DNA of 64,000 bases from Halomicrobium urmianum. Its GTDB lineage: Archaea; Halobacteriota; Halobacteria; Halobacteriales; Haloarculaceae. The DNA lies in assembly GCF_020217425.1 (NCBI RefSeq), contig NZ_CP084090.1, forward strand, positions 372,001-436,000, written 5' to 3'. The first letter of the stretch is position 1. Every line of letters begins with the position of its first letter. Below are positions 1-9,778 of the stretch, piece after piece. The notes under the pieces are model-generated. The model was not told the origin of the DNA and searched no databases. It saw only the letters and a list, made by a program, of their open reading frames with translations. The translations under genes and the position numbers were made by a program.

Positions 1-18
1 GTGGACGACGAGGAGTAA
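1..18 (+). CDS. C-terminal end of an unidentified acidic protein (partial)
   Basis: The window opens in a frame that reads Val-Asp-Asp-Glu-Glu and then a TAA stop. An acidic tail like this is typical of haloarchaeal proteins, so it is probably the 3' end of a gene that starts outside the window. Nothing can be said about its function. The next 168 bases, up to the minus-strand gene ending at 187, hold no coding sequence I can recognise. Confidence 0.4.
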   Translation: MDDEE

Positions 19-186
19 CGCGGACGATACCGACGGCCTCTTTTCCCGGCGTTCGCGGCTGCAGTCGCGTTCCGGTCGACGGCGAGCCGCGCCGACGATT
101 CGGGACCACACACTGCCGGCTGTAACCGTACGAGGATAGTGCCACCCAAAGTGGCGAACCGCGTCGCGGGCGTCCAGCCGGCGGCG

Positions 187-279
187 TCAGAGCCCGCCGC
201 CGACGAGCACGATACCCGTCGTGAACATCATCAGTGCGATGCCCGCCAGCACCAGGAACAGCAGATCCTTCTCGGCCAT
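187..279 (-). CDS. Tiny single-span membrane protein (30 aa)
   Basis: This short frame begins with ATG, has a charged N-terminus (MAEKD) and is followed by one continuous hydrophobic stretch of about 24 residues ending in a glycine-rich tail (VGGGL). It would form a single transmembrane helix. It is divergent from the membrane protein gene starting at 337, and an A-rich stretch near 300-310 could serve as TATA region for both genes. The composition is clearly not random, and such micro-membrane proteins are common in haloarchaea, but no family is recognised. Length is below the usual gene-calling cutoff, so it may be missing from automated annotations. Confidence 0.55.
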   Translation of the reverse strand: MAEKDLLFLVLAGIALMMFTTGIVLVGGGL

Positions 280-297
280 ACCGGGTGTTCGTCGCGG

Positions 298-316
298 AGT
301 GAAAAAGGCTAATCGA
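298..316. promoter_or_regulatory. Divergent promoter region
   Basis: An A/T-rich patch (GTGAAAAAGGCTAATCG) stands out in GC-rich DNA. It lies about 25 bases from both the ATG at 279 (minus strand) and the GTG at 337 (plus strand), the usual TATA-box distance for leaderless haloarchaeal transcripts. The assignment is by position and composition only. Confidence 0.35.
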
Positions 317-336
317 CTACGGATCCAACGGCCGCT

Positions 337-597
337 GTGAGCGAGCGCGTACAGTCACGGGCCGGGAGCCGGGTCGTCGTCACCATCTACCTGATCATCG
401 TCGGGCTGGCGGGCGTGATGGGGTTCATACTCGGCTACATCCGGCCGGAGAACCTCGATCCCCGGCTGTTCGGCGTCGTCGAGTTGCCGCCGACGCCGTT
501 CGGCGTGGCGGTGTACGGTCTCGTAACGGTCGCCGTCGTGCTGGGCGTCTTCCTGGCACTGGTCTCGTACGTCTCAGAGAAGTACCCGAACGCGTGA
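337..597 (+). CDS. Two-span membrane protein, cox-cluster/DUF7520-like (86 aa)
   Basis: The protein begins at GTG and has two hydrophobic segments (about residues 13-35 and 55-78) joined by a conserved-looking loop with the motif IRPENLDPRLFGVVELPPTP. From memory this pattern (RPxxLDPxLFGVVxLPPTP) belongs to a small haloarchaeal family annotated as cox cluster protein or DUF7520. Its function is unknown; the name comes from neighbours of cytochrome oxidase genes in other genomes, and no oxidase gene is present here. The closing residues (SEKYPNA) are hydrophilic. The coding call is firm; the family name rests on recall. Confidence 0.8.
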   Translation: MSERVQSRAGSRVVVTIYLIIVGLAGVMGFILGYIRPENLDPRLFGVVELPPTPFGVAVYGLVTVAVVLGVFLALVSYVSEKYPNA

Positions 598-655
598 GAC
601 GATCGCGTCGAGAATAGGGCCGACGCGGCGCTACGGCGGCGACCGGACGGGGTGT

Positions 656-2653
<1,998 letters not shown>

Positions 2654-2685
2654 AGGTAATTGTCCCCATGCCAAGGTCAGACGGT

Positions 2686-2712
2686 ACCCGTATTAATTTA
2701 TCCCCATTATTC
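2686..2712 (-). promoter_or_regulatory. Putative acs promoter (TATA region)
   Basis: On the minus strand the sequence reads GGGGATAAATTAATACGGG upstream of the acs ATG. The AT-rich core (TAAATTAATA) is the only strong TATA-like block upstream of the gene. It would place transcription start close to position 2665-2670, giving a leader of about 15 bases. Confidence 0.45.
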
Positions 2713-3078
2713 ACAACAGGCATCTGTCAAAATATTGTACAGCTGTGCAGAAACCGGTAGACGGCATCATCTCGTTCCTCCGTTCGGAATCGTACTCGAA
2801 GTGACGCGCGCTCGCCACTGACTGGGCGCGCAACGCCGCGTTGCGAGGAAATTCCGCGACGGTGATCGTACGCGCTGCGTCGTCGCTCCAGCCGAAATAT
2901 CACCGCCGATAATCGGCCACAACCGTCTTTACGACATAGACGGTCCTACCGCCCAGAACGTCTGAATCGGGAGACGATCACACACGATGGTCGCTGGAAA
3001 CGATAGCGTCGGCCGGGACAGAGCCACGGTGCGGAGACCGCCCGGACTGACGGGTGGAACGCGACCCGGACACCGATC
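2713..3078. other. Intergenic region with a short hairpin
   Basis: About 370 bases separate the divergent acs and surface-protein genes. No convincing reading frame was found. A perfect inverted repeat, CGCAACG-CCG-CGTTGCG, lies at 2829-2845. A second AT-rich block (CAAAATATTGTACAG) lies near 2727-2741. The hairpin could be an operator or a transcript structure; nothing in the sequence decides between these. Confidence 0.4.
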
Positions 3079-3945
3079 ATGCCGCGATTGACGACCGTCC
3101 GGACCGGCGTGGTCGTCGTCCTTGCCTGTGTGTTGCTCGCGTCGGTCGGCACCGCACAGGTGACCGCGGACTGCGCCGGGGACGGCGACGGTGCGCTGTT
3201 CGTCGCGGACGGCGGCCTCACCGTGGAGCACGCGGCTGGGACGTCGGTCAGCGAGGGAGAGACGTACCGCAACGCCAGCGCGCTCCGGTTCGGGAACGTG
3301 ACCGTCGTCGCGAGGGGCCCGGCGTCGCTCCGCCTGGACGCCGTCGGGGGGACGGTATGCGCGGTCGACGTGAACGCCTCCGAGACGCCGATCAGGATCG
3401 CAACCGACGGACAGCCGGCGATCACCGTCAGCGGACGGGCGTCCGCGTTCGCCGTCGGTCAGGTTTCGACGGACGACCCGTCCGACGCCGACGTCGCGTA
3501 CGAGGCCGCGGATCCGATCGGCGTCACGCTCGGCCCGCCAGACGGATCTACCGATCGACTGGTGGCGGTCGACGTGGCGACGAGCGAGACAGTCGCGATG
3601 TCGACCGACGACCCGGCCACGCTGTCGCTGCCGGCGGGTCGCCACCGGATCGCGTTCGTCGCCGCGACGACGACCGTCGAGCCGTCCTCGACCGGGTCGC
3701 CGCGCGGCGACTCGACTGCGACCGGCGGGACGGCGACGGCCACGGGGCCAGCGACGACCGCGACAGGGGACGACGCGACACGGACCGCGGAGTCGGGGTC
3801 CCGAGCGACGCCGACGCAGCGAGCGACCACGACGGCGCGAGGAACGACGACGACCGGGAGCGGACCGGGATTCGGGGGGCTCGCGGCGCTCACCGGGTTC
3901 GCGGGCGCGGTGCTACTGGGGATACGACGGAGGAAGCCACGATGA
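3079..3945 (+). CDS. Secreted protein with PGF-CTERM archaeosortase anchor (288 aa)
   Basis: The protein starts with a Sec-type signal (TGVVVVLACVLLASVGTAQV), continues as an Ala/Thr/Asp-rich extracellular domain of about 180 residues, then a Thr/Ser/Gly-rich, probably O-glycosylated linker (about residues 195-260). It ends with GPGFGG, a hydrophobic helix and the basic tail GIRRRKPR. That tripartite tail is the PGF-CTERM signal, which in haloarchaea is processed by archaeosortase A and replaced by a lipid anchor. The stop overlaps the next gene's start by four bases (ATGA), so the two are very likely translated together and may work as a pair on the cell surface. The extracellular domain matches nothing I recognise. 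Confidence 0.85.
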   Translation: MPRLTTVRTGVVVVLACVLLASVGTAQVTADCAGDGDGALFVADGGLTVEHAAGTSVSEGETYRNASALRFGNVTVVARGPASLRLDAVGGTVCAVDVNASETPIRIATDGQPAITVSGRASAFAVGQVSTDDPSDADVAYEAADPIGVTLGPPDGSTDRLVAVDVATSETVAMSTDDPATLSLPAGRHRIAFVAATTTVEPSSTGSPRGDSTATGGTATATGPATTATGDDATRTAESGSRATPTQRATTTARGTTTTGSGPGFGGLAALTGFAGAVLLGIRRRKPR

Positions 3946-6659
3946 CAGACGACGAACTCGCGGAACTCCGACGGCGCATCGAACGGCTCGAACGGGAGCG
4001 GGGCGGCAGCGGCTCCGACGGCGACTCGCCGGACGACGGGGACGAACGGTCCGGGCGACGCGGCGGCCGCGTGACGAGGCGCTCCCTGCTGCAGGCTATC
4101 GGCGTCGCCGGGCTCGTCGGCTACGGCGCGAGCGCCGCGAGCGCAGATCCGCAGGGCCAGCTCGGGACCACGTCCAGCCCGCTCAGGCGCCTGTACCTCG
4201 AGACGCTCGCCGGCGGGCTCACCGGCAGCGACGTCCTCTCCGGGCTCGACGGACCGGGCCTCCGGATCGAGGATGAGACCCTCCGGGCGGTCGTGAGCGA
4301 GGTCGAGAACGCCGGCGACGGCGTCCCGCTCGTCGAGGTCGCCGACGGCCAGGTGGCCGTCCGCTCCGTCAGAGACGGCAGCGGCATCGGCGTGGAGCGT
4401 GACGGGGACGAGGTCGTCGTCGAGAACACGCGCAGCGGCGGCGGCGAGAGCAACGACGGCGAGAACCTCGCCTCGAGCGGAGCGCGCGTGTACGCCGGCA
4501 TGGGCCGCGACACCCTCCAGTTCCGCCGACTGACTGAGGGCACCGGCGTCTCGCTCTCGGAGGGGGACGAGACGGTCGCGACCTCGGCCAGCGGCGGGAG
4601 CAACGATGGCGCGACGCTCGGGAGCGGCGACACCTCGATCTACGCAGGGCTGAACGGGGACACCCTGGAGTTCCGCCACCTCGACGGCGGTTCGAACGTG
4701 TCGCTGTCGGCCGGAACCGACGCGATCACGATCGACGCGTCTGACACCGACACGCACACGGGCGTCTCGGACAGCGGCACCTCGATCCGCTCGGACGTGA
4801 CGGACATCGACTTCGCCGCGAACCTCTCGGTGACCGACCAGGGCGACGGCTCCGTCGCAGTCGACGCCAGCGATACGGGCGAAGCGAACGACGGCGCTAA
4901 CCTCGGAACCGGTATCGGACTCTACGCGGGGAAGTCCGGGTCTACGCTCGAACTCAATTCGCTAGTCGGCGGCTCGAACGTCTCGCTGTCGTCGGCCTCC
5001 GGCGAGGTGACGATCGACGCGAGCGACACCAGGACCGACGTCTCCGACGGCGGGACGACCGTCGCCACGGGCGTCTCCGACATCGACTTCGCTACGGACC
5101 TCACGGTGACTGACGACGGGAACGGAACGGTCAGCGTCGACGCCTCGGTGGCCGACACTCACACGGACGTCTCGGACAACGGGACGACTGTCGTCTCCGA
5201 CACGGGCGACATCGACTTCGCCGCGAACCTCTCGGTGACCGACGACACCGACGGCACCGCCACCGTCGACGCGAGCGACACCCACACAGACGTCACCGAC
5301 AGCGAGGCGGGCGTCACCGTGAGCGACGTCGACGGCGTCGACTTCGGGAGCAGCCTCTCGGTGACCGACGACGGGGACGGCACCGTCACGGCGGACGTGA
5401 ACCTCTCGATCGGCGATATCGCCCAGAACGGCGCCACCGACGGCCAGGTCGTCACGTGGGACGGCTCCGCCTGGAAGACCGACTTCCCGGGGACGACGGG
5501 CGACGCCGCCTTCGACCTCCTGGCCGGCGGGACGCGGGGACTCCGCCTCGACCCCGACAACAGTTCGAAGGCGGTCTCCGTGGTCGGCGGCCACCCGAAC
5601 AACGCCGCCGAGAGCACCGCAGCGGCGGTTGGCGGCGGTGGCCTGGACGCCGACGGCAATCCCAACGTCGTCCACGACTCCGGCGGGACGATCGGCGGCG
5701 GGCGGGGCAACCAGGCCGGAAGCTCGTCGAACAACGAGGCGACCGTCGGCGGCGGTTACAAGAACACCGCGAAAGGCAGGAAGGCGACCGTCGCGGGCGG
5801 GAACTCGAACACCGCGAGCGGTCTGGAATCGGCCGTCGCGGGCGGCTATGGCAACTCGGCGTCGGCTGACTACTCGACCGTCGCTGGCGGGAACTCGAAC
5901 GCCGCCTCGGGGGCCAAGTCGGTCGTCGCCGGTGGAACCACCAACACCGCGAGCGGCCAGGAGTCGACCGTCGGTGGCGGATACAACAACACGGCCTCGG
6001 GGCAGTACTCGGGCGTCCTCGGCGGCATGAACAACACTGCAGGGGGCAATTACAGCGTCGCGATGGGGCGAAACGCCACTGCGAGTCACGCCGGTGCGAT
6101 CGTTCTCGGCGACTCCACGTCCACCGAAGAGCAATCGCAGCAATCGGACGAGGTCCGCTCGCAGATGGAGATGTACGCGCCGGCGTTTAACAGCCCCAGT
6201 GCCCGGTCGAAAAAGGAAGCCATCGATCCGGTCGATGAGGAGTCGATTCTGAAGGGGCTTCTCGACCTCGAGATCAGTACCTGGGAGTACATCGAACACG
6301 ATAACGGCCGGCATATGGGTCCGATGGCCGGCGACTTCGCAGATGCATTCGGTCTCAGTGACGACGAGGAGATGATCGGCGCAGTAGACGCCGATGGTGT
6401 CGCCTTCGCGGCGATCCAGGGCCTCGCCGAGCGCCTCCGCCGGAAGGGCGAGCGCATCGCGGACCTGGAGTCGACCGCCGACTCGCTCCGGAACGAGGCC
6501 GACGAGCTCGAGTCCGAGGTGGACGAACTCGCGGCAGAGACCGACGAGCTACGGGCCGAAAACGACGAACTGCGCGCCGAGAACGACGCGCTCCGGAACC
6601 GCTGTGACGAACTCGAGGAGCGCCTGGCCGCGGTCGAAGCGCGCCTCGGCGGGGAGTGA
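3942..6659 (+). CDS. Tat-exported surface fibre with YadA-like head repeats and a C-terminal S74 self-chaperone domain (905 aa)
   Basis: The ATG at 3942 overlaps the upstream stop. After a 45-residue charged leader comes a twin-arginine signal (TRRSLLQAIGVAGLVGYGA, arginines 46-47) with probable cleavage near residue 68. Residues about 165-490 hold two kinds of beta-rich repeats, and residues about 546-722 hold head repeats of the form GGxxNxASGxxSxVxGG, like those in bacterial trimeric adhesins. Residues about 753-840 resemble the intramolecular chaperone (peptidase S74) domain of phage tail fibres: Ser753 and Lys758 keep the Ser/+5 Lys spacing of the catalytic dyad. The last 70 residues are a heptad coiled coil. 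The inferred role is a trimeric surface fibre or adhesin. The module set is typical of bacteria and phages, suggesting transfer. Confidence 0.85.
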   Translation: MTDDELAELRRRIERLERERGGSGSDGDSPDDGDERSGRRGGRVTRRSLLQAIGVAGLVGYGASAASADPQGQLGTTSSPLRRLYLETLAGGLTGSDVLSGLDGPGLRIEDETLRAVVSEVENAGDGVPLVEVADGQVAVRSVRDGSGIGVERDGDEVVVENTRSGGGESNDGENLASSGARVYAGMGRDTLQFRRLTEGTGVSLSEGDETVATSASGGSNDGATLGSGDTSIYAGLNGDTLEFRHLDGGSNVSLSAGTDAITIDASDTDTHTGVSDSGTSIRSDVTDIDFAANLSVTDQGDGSVAVDASDTGEANDGANLGTGIGLYAGKSGSTLELNSLVGGSNVSLSSASGEVTIDASDTRTDVSDGGTTVATGVSDIDFATDLTVTDDGNGTVSVDASVADTHTDVSDNGTTVVSDTGDIDFAANLSVTDDTDGTATVDASDTHTDVTDSEAGVTVSDVDGVDFGSSLSVTDDGDGTVTADVNLSIGDIAQNGATDGQVVTWDGSAWKTDFPGTTGDAAFDLLAGGTRGLRLDPDNSSKAVSVVGGHPNNAAESTAAAVGGGGLDADGNPNVVHDSGGTIGGGRGNQAGSSSNNEATVGGGYKNTAKGRKATVAGGNSNTASGLESAVAGGYGNSASADYSTVAGGNSNAASGAKSVVAGGTTNTASGQESTVGGGYNNTASGQYSGVLGGMNNTAGGNYSVAMGRNATASHAGAIVLGDSTSTEEQSQQSDEVRSQMEMYAPAFNSPSARSKKEAIDPVDEESILKGLLDLEISTWEYIEHDNGRHMGPMAGDFADAFGLSDDEEMIGAVDADGVAFAAIQGLAERLRRKGERIADLESTADSLRNEADELESEVDELAAETDELRAENDELRAENDALRNRCDELEERLAAVEARLGGE
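4444..5400 (+). repeat. Two interleaved families of protein-coding repeats in the surface fibre gene
   Basis: Three copies of a roughly 50-residue unit (core SNDGxxLxSGxxxIYAG, then GGSNVSLS and IDASDT) begin near 4447, 4594 and 4876. Four copies of a roughly 42-residue unit (core THTDVSDxGTxV, DIDFAANLSVTD, DGDGTVxVDAS) begin near 4756, 5026, 5158 and 5281. The two types alternate. Repetition at protein level is clear; at DNA level the copies have diverged. Confidence 0.8.
5581..6110 (+). repeat. YadA/Hep-Hag-like head repeats
   Basis: About ten units of roughly 15-16 residues with the pattern GGxxNTASGxxSTVAGG follow one another without linkers. This is the left-handed beta-roll head repeat of trimeric adhesins and of many bacterial S74-domain proteins. 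Confidence 0.8.
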
Positions 6660-6663
6660 CTCG

Positions 6664-7530
6664 TCAGTCGGGCCCGCCGTTCTGGAGCCGCTCGGTGGCC
6701 TCGACGAGCGGGTGGTGGGCGTAATCGACGACCTCGATGTCGCTGATCTCCTCCAGCCCCTCCTCCTCGGCGGTCCGGGCCATGCCGAGCTCGACGGGTT
6801 CGTCGAGGACGATGACGTAGGCGTCCATCTCCTCGATGCCCAGCCGATTGGCGGCCGTCGCGCGGTGGTGGCCGTCCGCCAGGAGGAGGTCCCGCTCCCG
6901 GGCGGCGGTCTCGCCGGCGAGCTCGCCGACGGTCGCCCGGTTCTCCGGCGTGGCGCCGCCGTTGTCGATGACGACCAGCGGCTCGGCCAGTCCGCGCTCG
7001 AGCTCGTAGATCCGCCCCTCCAGTTCGTCGGCGTAGACCGTCCCCTGGGTCGGCACCAGGTCGGCGAGGGCCACCTCGCGGCGCTCCTCGCGAGCGTCGA
7101 CCCCGTGGATGGTCTCGAGGGTCCGGGTCAGCTTGTCTACCTTGCCCGGCGTGGCGCGCTCGATCTGCGAGCGGATGGCGTCCGCGTTCGAGATGATCCC
7201 CACGAGGTGACCGGCGTCGTCGACGACGGGGAGCTTCTGGATGCCCGACCGGAGGATCACGCGCGCGGCCTCCTGGACGGCCATGTCCGGGTGCGCGACT
7301 AGAAGGTCCTCGCTCATCACCCGGAAGATCGGCTCGTGGTCCTCCCGCAGGAGGAGGTCCCTGGCGCTGACGAACCCCTCGACGTGCCGGCCCTCGCAGA
7401 CCGGGAAGCCGCTGTGCCCGTCGCTCTCGGCGATACGGCGGGCGACGTCCTCGACCGTGTCGTCCGGCGAGACGGTCGCCACGTCCCGGGTCATGTACTC
7501 CTGGACGCGGGGTTTCGGCTCCTCGCTCAC
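6664..7530 (-). CDS. CBS-pair protein fused to a ParB/sulfiredoxin-fold domain (288 aa)
   Basis: The N-terminal half (residues about 10-125) contains two CBS motifs (VQEYMTRDVATVSPDDTVED and later LPVVDDAGHLVGIISNADAI), which in other proteins sense adenosine nucleotides. The C-terminal half has LVPTQGTVYADELEGRI, EPLVVIDNGG and ADGHHRATAANRLG, the hallmark of the ParB/Srx fold. The same fold is found in the archaeal free-serine kinase SerK and in SbnI, so a small-molecule kinase regulated by nucleotides is a more likely role than DNA partitioning. GTG 7530 was chosen because it directly precedes the conserved CBS part; upstream residues look like out-of-frame sequence. It converges with the fibre gene, four bases away. 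Confidence 0.8.
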   Translation of the reverse strand: MSEEPKPRVQEYMTRDVATVSPDDTVEDVARRIAESDGHSGFPVCEGRHVEGFVSARDLLLREDHEPIFRVMSEDLLVAHPDMAVQEAARVILRSGIQKLPVVDDAGHLVGIISNADAIRSQIERATPGKVDKLTRTLETIHGVDAREERREVALADLVPTQGTVYADELEGRIYELERGLAEPLVVIDNGGATPENRATVGELAGETAARERDLLLADGHHRATAANRLGIEEMDAYVIVLDEPVELGMARTAEEEGLEEISDIEVVDYAHHPLVEATERLQNGGPD

Positions 7531-7588
7531 GGATGGGTGGTGGCGTCGGCGCGGGAAAAACCTCGCGGCGGTCGGGTCGGCGCGTCCG

Positions 7589-9193
7589 TCAGCAGTCCGG
7601 CCGGCCTTCCCGCCGGTCGGCGGCCTCGCCGTCCCGGTCGCCCCCGGCTGACTCCGCGCCGTCGGCGTCGGAGCCGTCGTCGGTCTCGGCACCGGGGTCG
7701 GTCGACTCGTCCCCGTCGGCGCCGCCGTCGCCGTAGGTGCCGGCAGTGTACTCTCCGGGCGCGTACACCGGCGTCAGCAGGCGGTTCGACCGGGACTCGA
7801 TCGCCTCGAGGAAGCGCTCGTCGACGACCGATCGGACGATCTCGTGGAGCGACTCGTCTCGGTCCTCGATCGAGTCGAGCACGCCGAGCGTGATCTGAGC
7901 GCCGGCCATGTCGGCGTGCCCGCCGGCGCTGCCGATCCGGCCGAAGGCGTCCCGCAGCACCTCGCCGACGTCGAGGTCGGTGCCCCGCGCCCGCGCCGAG
8001 GCGTAGATCGTTCCCTCCATGACGCCGTAGACGAGCGTCGTGTTGACCTCCTCGAGGTCGAGCAGTCGGTCGGCGGCCTGGGCCAGGGCGTCGCGGTCGG
8101 ACAGTTCGCCGATGCAGGACAGCAGCACCGACCCCTCACGGGTCCGGTTGCGGATGGCCCGGGCGATGGTGTCGAGCGTGTCCGCGCCCATGCTCGGGTC
8201 CTCGATGCGCTGGAGGACGCTCAGGTCGGCGTGAGGCAGGAGGTAAGCGGCGGCCTCGAAGTCCTCCGGCGAGACCTCGCGCCGGAACTCGCGGGTGTCG
8301 ACGCTGATGCCGAACAGGAGACCGGTCGCGATGGTTCCGTCGAGCAGCGATTCCGACTGGCGGAGGTAGTCGGCCAGGAGGGTGCTCGTCGCGCCCACGT
8401 CGCTGCGCAGGTCGACGAACCGCGCCTCCACGGGGACCCGCGGCGGGTGGTGGTCGATCACCACGTCGATCGGCGTCTCCGGCGGGAGCTGGTCGTTGAC
8501 CCCTGCTCGGGAGTGGTCGACCAGGGCGAACCCGTCGTACTCCGAGATGTCGGCCTCCTCGTCCAGTTCCCGGAGGTCGAAGTCGAGCACGTTGACGAAC
8601 GCCCGGTTCTCCTGGTGGGTGATCTCGCCGTAGTAACAGACGTCGGTCTCGCAGCCGACGGCCTCGGCGATGCGCGCCAGCGCGACGGCGCTGGCGATGG
8701 CGTCGGGGTCGGGGTTGTCGTGAGTCACGACGGCCAGCCGGTCGCCGACGTCACGCAGGACCCGCCGGAGTTGTCGACTCCGGAGCGACTCGTCACCGAC
8801 CCGCTCGGTGACGTGGTCCGTCACGGCGCGGCCGTGGTCGACGACCCGGTCTGCGACGCCGTCGACCGCCTCGCGGACCGCTGCAGATGCGCCAGGGCCG
8901 GTCGCTGCCACCAGCATCGCGTCGGGGAACACCCGGCGGGCGTTCTCGGCGAGGGCGGCGTTGCGCTCGGGCTCGTCCGTCGCGACGACGACCGAGTCTG
9001 GATCGAGCCCCAGGCCGGCGAGACTCGCCTCGTCGATCGGATCGACCCGCTCGACCCGCACGCCGTTCGACCGGAGCGTCTCAGCCCGGTGCTCGTCGCT
9101 CGTGACCACGAGCAGGTCGCCCCGCCGCTGGGACAGCTCGTCCACGACTGCCCGCCACAGCGGGCCGGCTCCGACCACCAGACGAGAGACCAT
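7589..9193 (-). CDS. DHH-family phosphoesterase with N-terminal TrkA-N-like domain (534 aa)
   Basis: Residues 1-120 form a Rossmann-like domain (MVSRLVVGAGPLW, VVVATDEPERN) similar to TrkA-N nucleotide-binding modules. Residues about 150-460 are a DHH/DHHA1 phosphoesterase: THDNPDPDAIASA (metal-binding Asp/His, 158-164), VIDHHPP (DHH motif at 247-249) and GSAGGHADMAG of the DHHA1 half. Such proteins hydrolyse short oligonucleotides or cyclic dinucleotides, and the family includes RecJ-like and NrnA-like enzymes; this sequence does not reveal the substrate. The tail of about 50 residues is an acidic, disordered segment rich in Gly and Asp. All metal ligands are present, so activity is expected. 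Confidence 0.85.
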   Translation of the reverse strand: MVSRLVVGAGPLWRAVVDELSQRRGDLLVVTSDEHRAETLRSNGVRVERVDPIDEASLAGLGLDPDSVVVATDEPERNAALAENARRVFPDAMLVAATGPGASAAVREAVDGVADRVVDHGRAVTDHVTERVGDESLRSRQLRRVLRDVGDRLAVVTHDNPDPDAIASAVALARIAEAVGCETDVCYYGEITHQENRAFVNVLDFDLRELDEEADISEYDGFALVDHSRAGVNDQLPPETPIDVVIDHHPPRVPVEARFVDLRSDVGATSTLLADYLRQSESLLDGTIATGLLFGISVDTREFRREVSPEDFEAAAYLLPHADLSVLQRIEDPSMGADTLDTIARAIRNRTREGSVLLSCIGELSDRDALAQAADRLLDLEEVNTTLVYGVMEGTIYASARARGTDLDVGEVLRDAFGRIGSAGGHADMAGAQITLGVLDSIEDRDESLHEIVRSVVDERFLEAIESRSNRLLTPVYAPGEYTAGTYGDGGADGDESTDPGAETDDGSDADGAESAGGDRDGEAADRREGRPDC

Positions 9194-9218
9194 GAGAAAA
9201 GAGAGGGACTGGAGACAG

Positions 9219-9647
9219 TTACTTCAGTCGTTCCTGGAGGAACGAGGGGTGGGCCGCGGTGACGCCCTCGATGGAGAGGACGTCCTCCTCGATGATGTCG
9301 CCGACGGCGTCGCCGTCGGCCGCGCGGATCTCGGCCATCAGCATGTGATCACCGCTCGAGGTGTACAGCGACTCGATCGCGTCGATCGACTTCAGTTCGC
9401 GGGTCACCTCGACGTAACAGTCGCTGGCGACGTCCATCCCGACCAGCGCGATCGACTGGCTGGCGAGCTTCTTCGGATCGACGTCGGCCGAGTAGCCGAC
9501 GATCACGCCCTCGTCTTCCAGCTTGTTGATGTACTTGCGGACGGTGGGCTTGGAGACGTCGGCCCGGTCCGCGATCTCCGCGTAGGACGCTTGCGCGTCC
9601 TCCTCCAGAACCGACAGTATACGACGCTCCGTAGACTCGACGCTCAT
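9219..9647 (-). CDS. lrpA1: Lrp/AsnC-family transcription regulator, LrpA1-like (142 aa)
   Basis: An N-terminal winged helix-turn-helix (STERRILSVLEEDAQASYAE, then DVSKPTVRKYINKLEDEGVI) is followed by a RAM ligand-binding domain with the pattern SGDHMLMAEIRAADG. Proteins of this type bind DNA as oligomers and respond to amino acids. The gene lies next to, and on the same strand as, the oxidoreductase pair at 9779-12622; I recall that Halobacterium salinarum LrpA1 has the same neighbours (porB-porA), which supports the name. ATG 9647 follows a TATA-like block by 25 bases, indicating a leaderless transcript of its own. Confidence 0.85.
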   Translation of the reverse strand: MSVESTERRILSVLEEDAQASYAEIADRADVSKPTVRKYINKLEDEGVIVGYSADVDPKKLASQSIALVGMDVASDCYVEVTRELKSIDAIESLYTSSGDHMLMAEIRAADGDAVGDIIEEDVLSIEGVTAAHPSFLQERLK

Positions 9648-9667
9648 ACCCACTTCTTTTGGATGGA

Positions 9668-9684
9668 CGGAAAAATATGTTCCG
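9668..9684 (-). promoter_or_regulatory. lrpA1 promoter
   Basis: The minus strand reads GGAACATATTTTTCCGT ending about 21 bases before the ATG at 9647. The AT core sits at the expected distance for leaderless transcription. The remaining bases up to 9778 hold no gene. Confidence 0.5.
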
Positions 9685-9778
9685 AACGGCAAAAGGATAG
9701 TTGACAGGAAGATCCGATCCCGGTACCGTCGTGGGGAAATCGGGCCACGGCGGCGCTCGGGTCGGTTCTCCCGTCTGT

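Noticed and set aside
3054-3941. Upstream extension of the S74 fibre gene over the PGF-CTERM gene
   Set aside because: The extension is Arg-rich shadow sequence; ATG 3942 gives a normal N-terminus and a classic four-base overlap.
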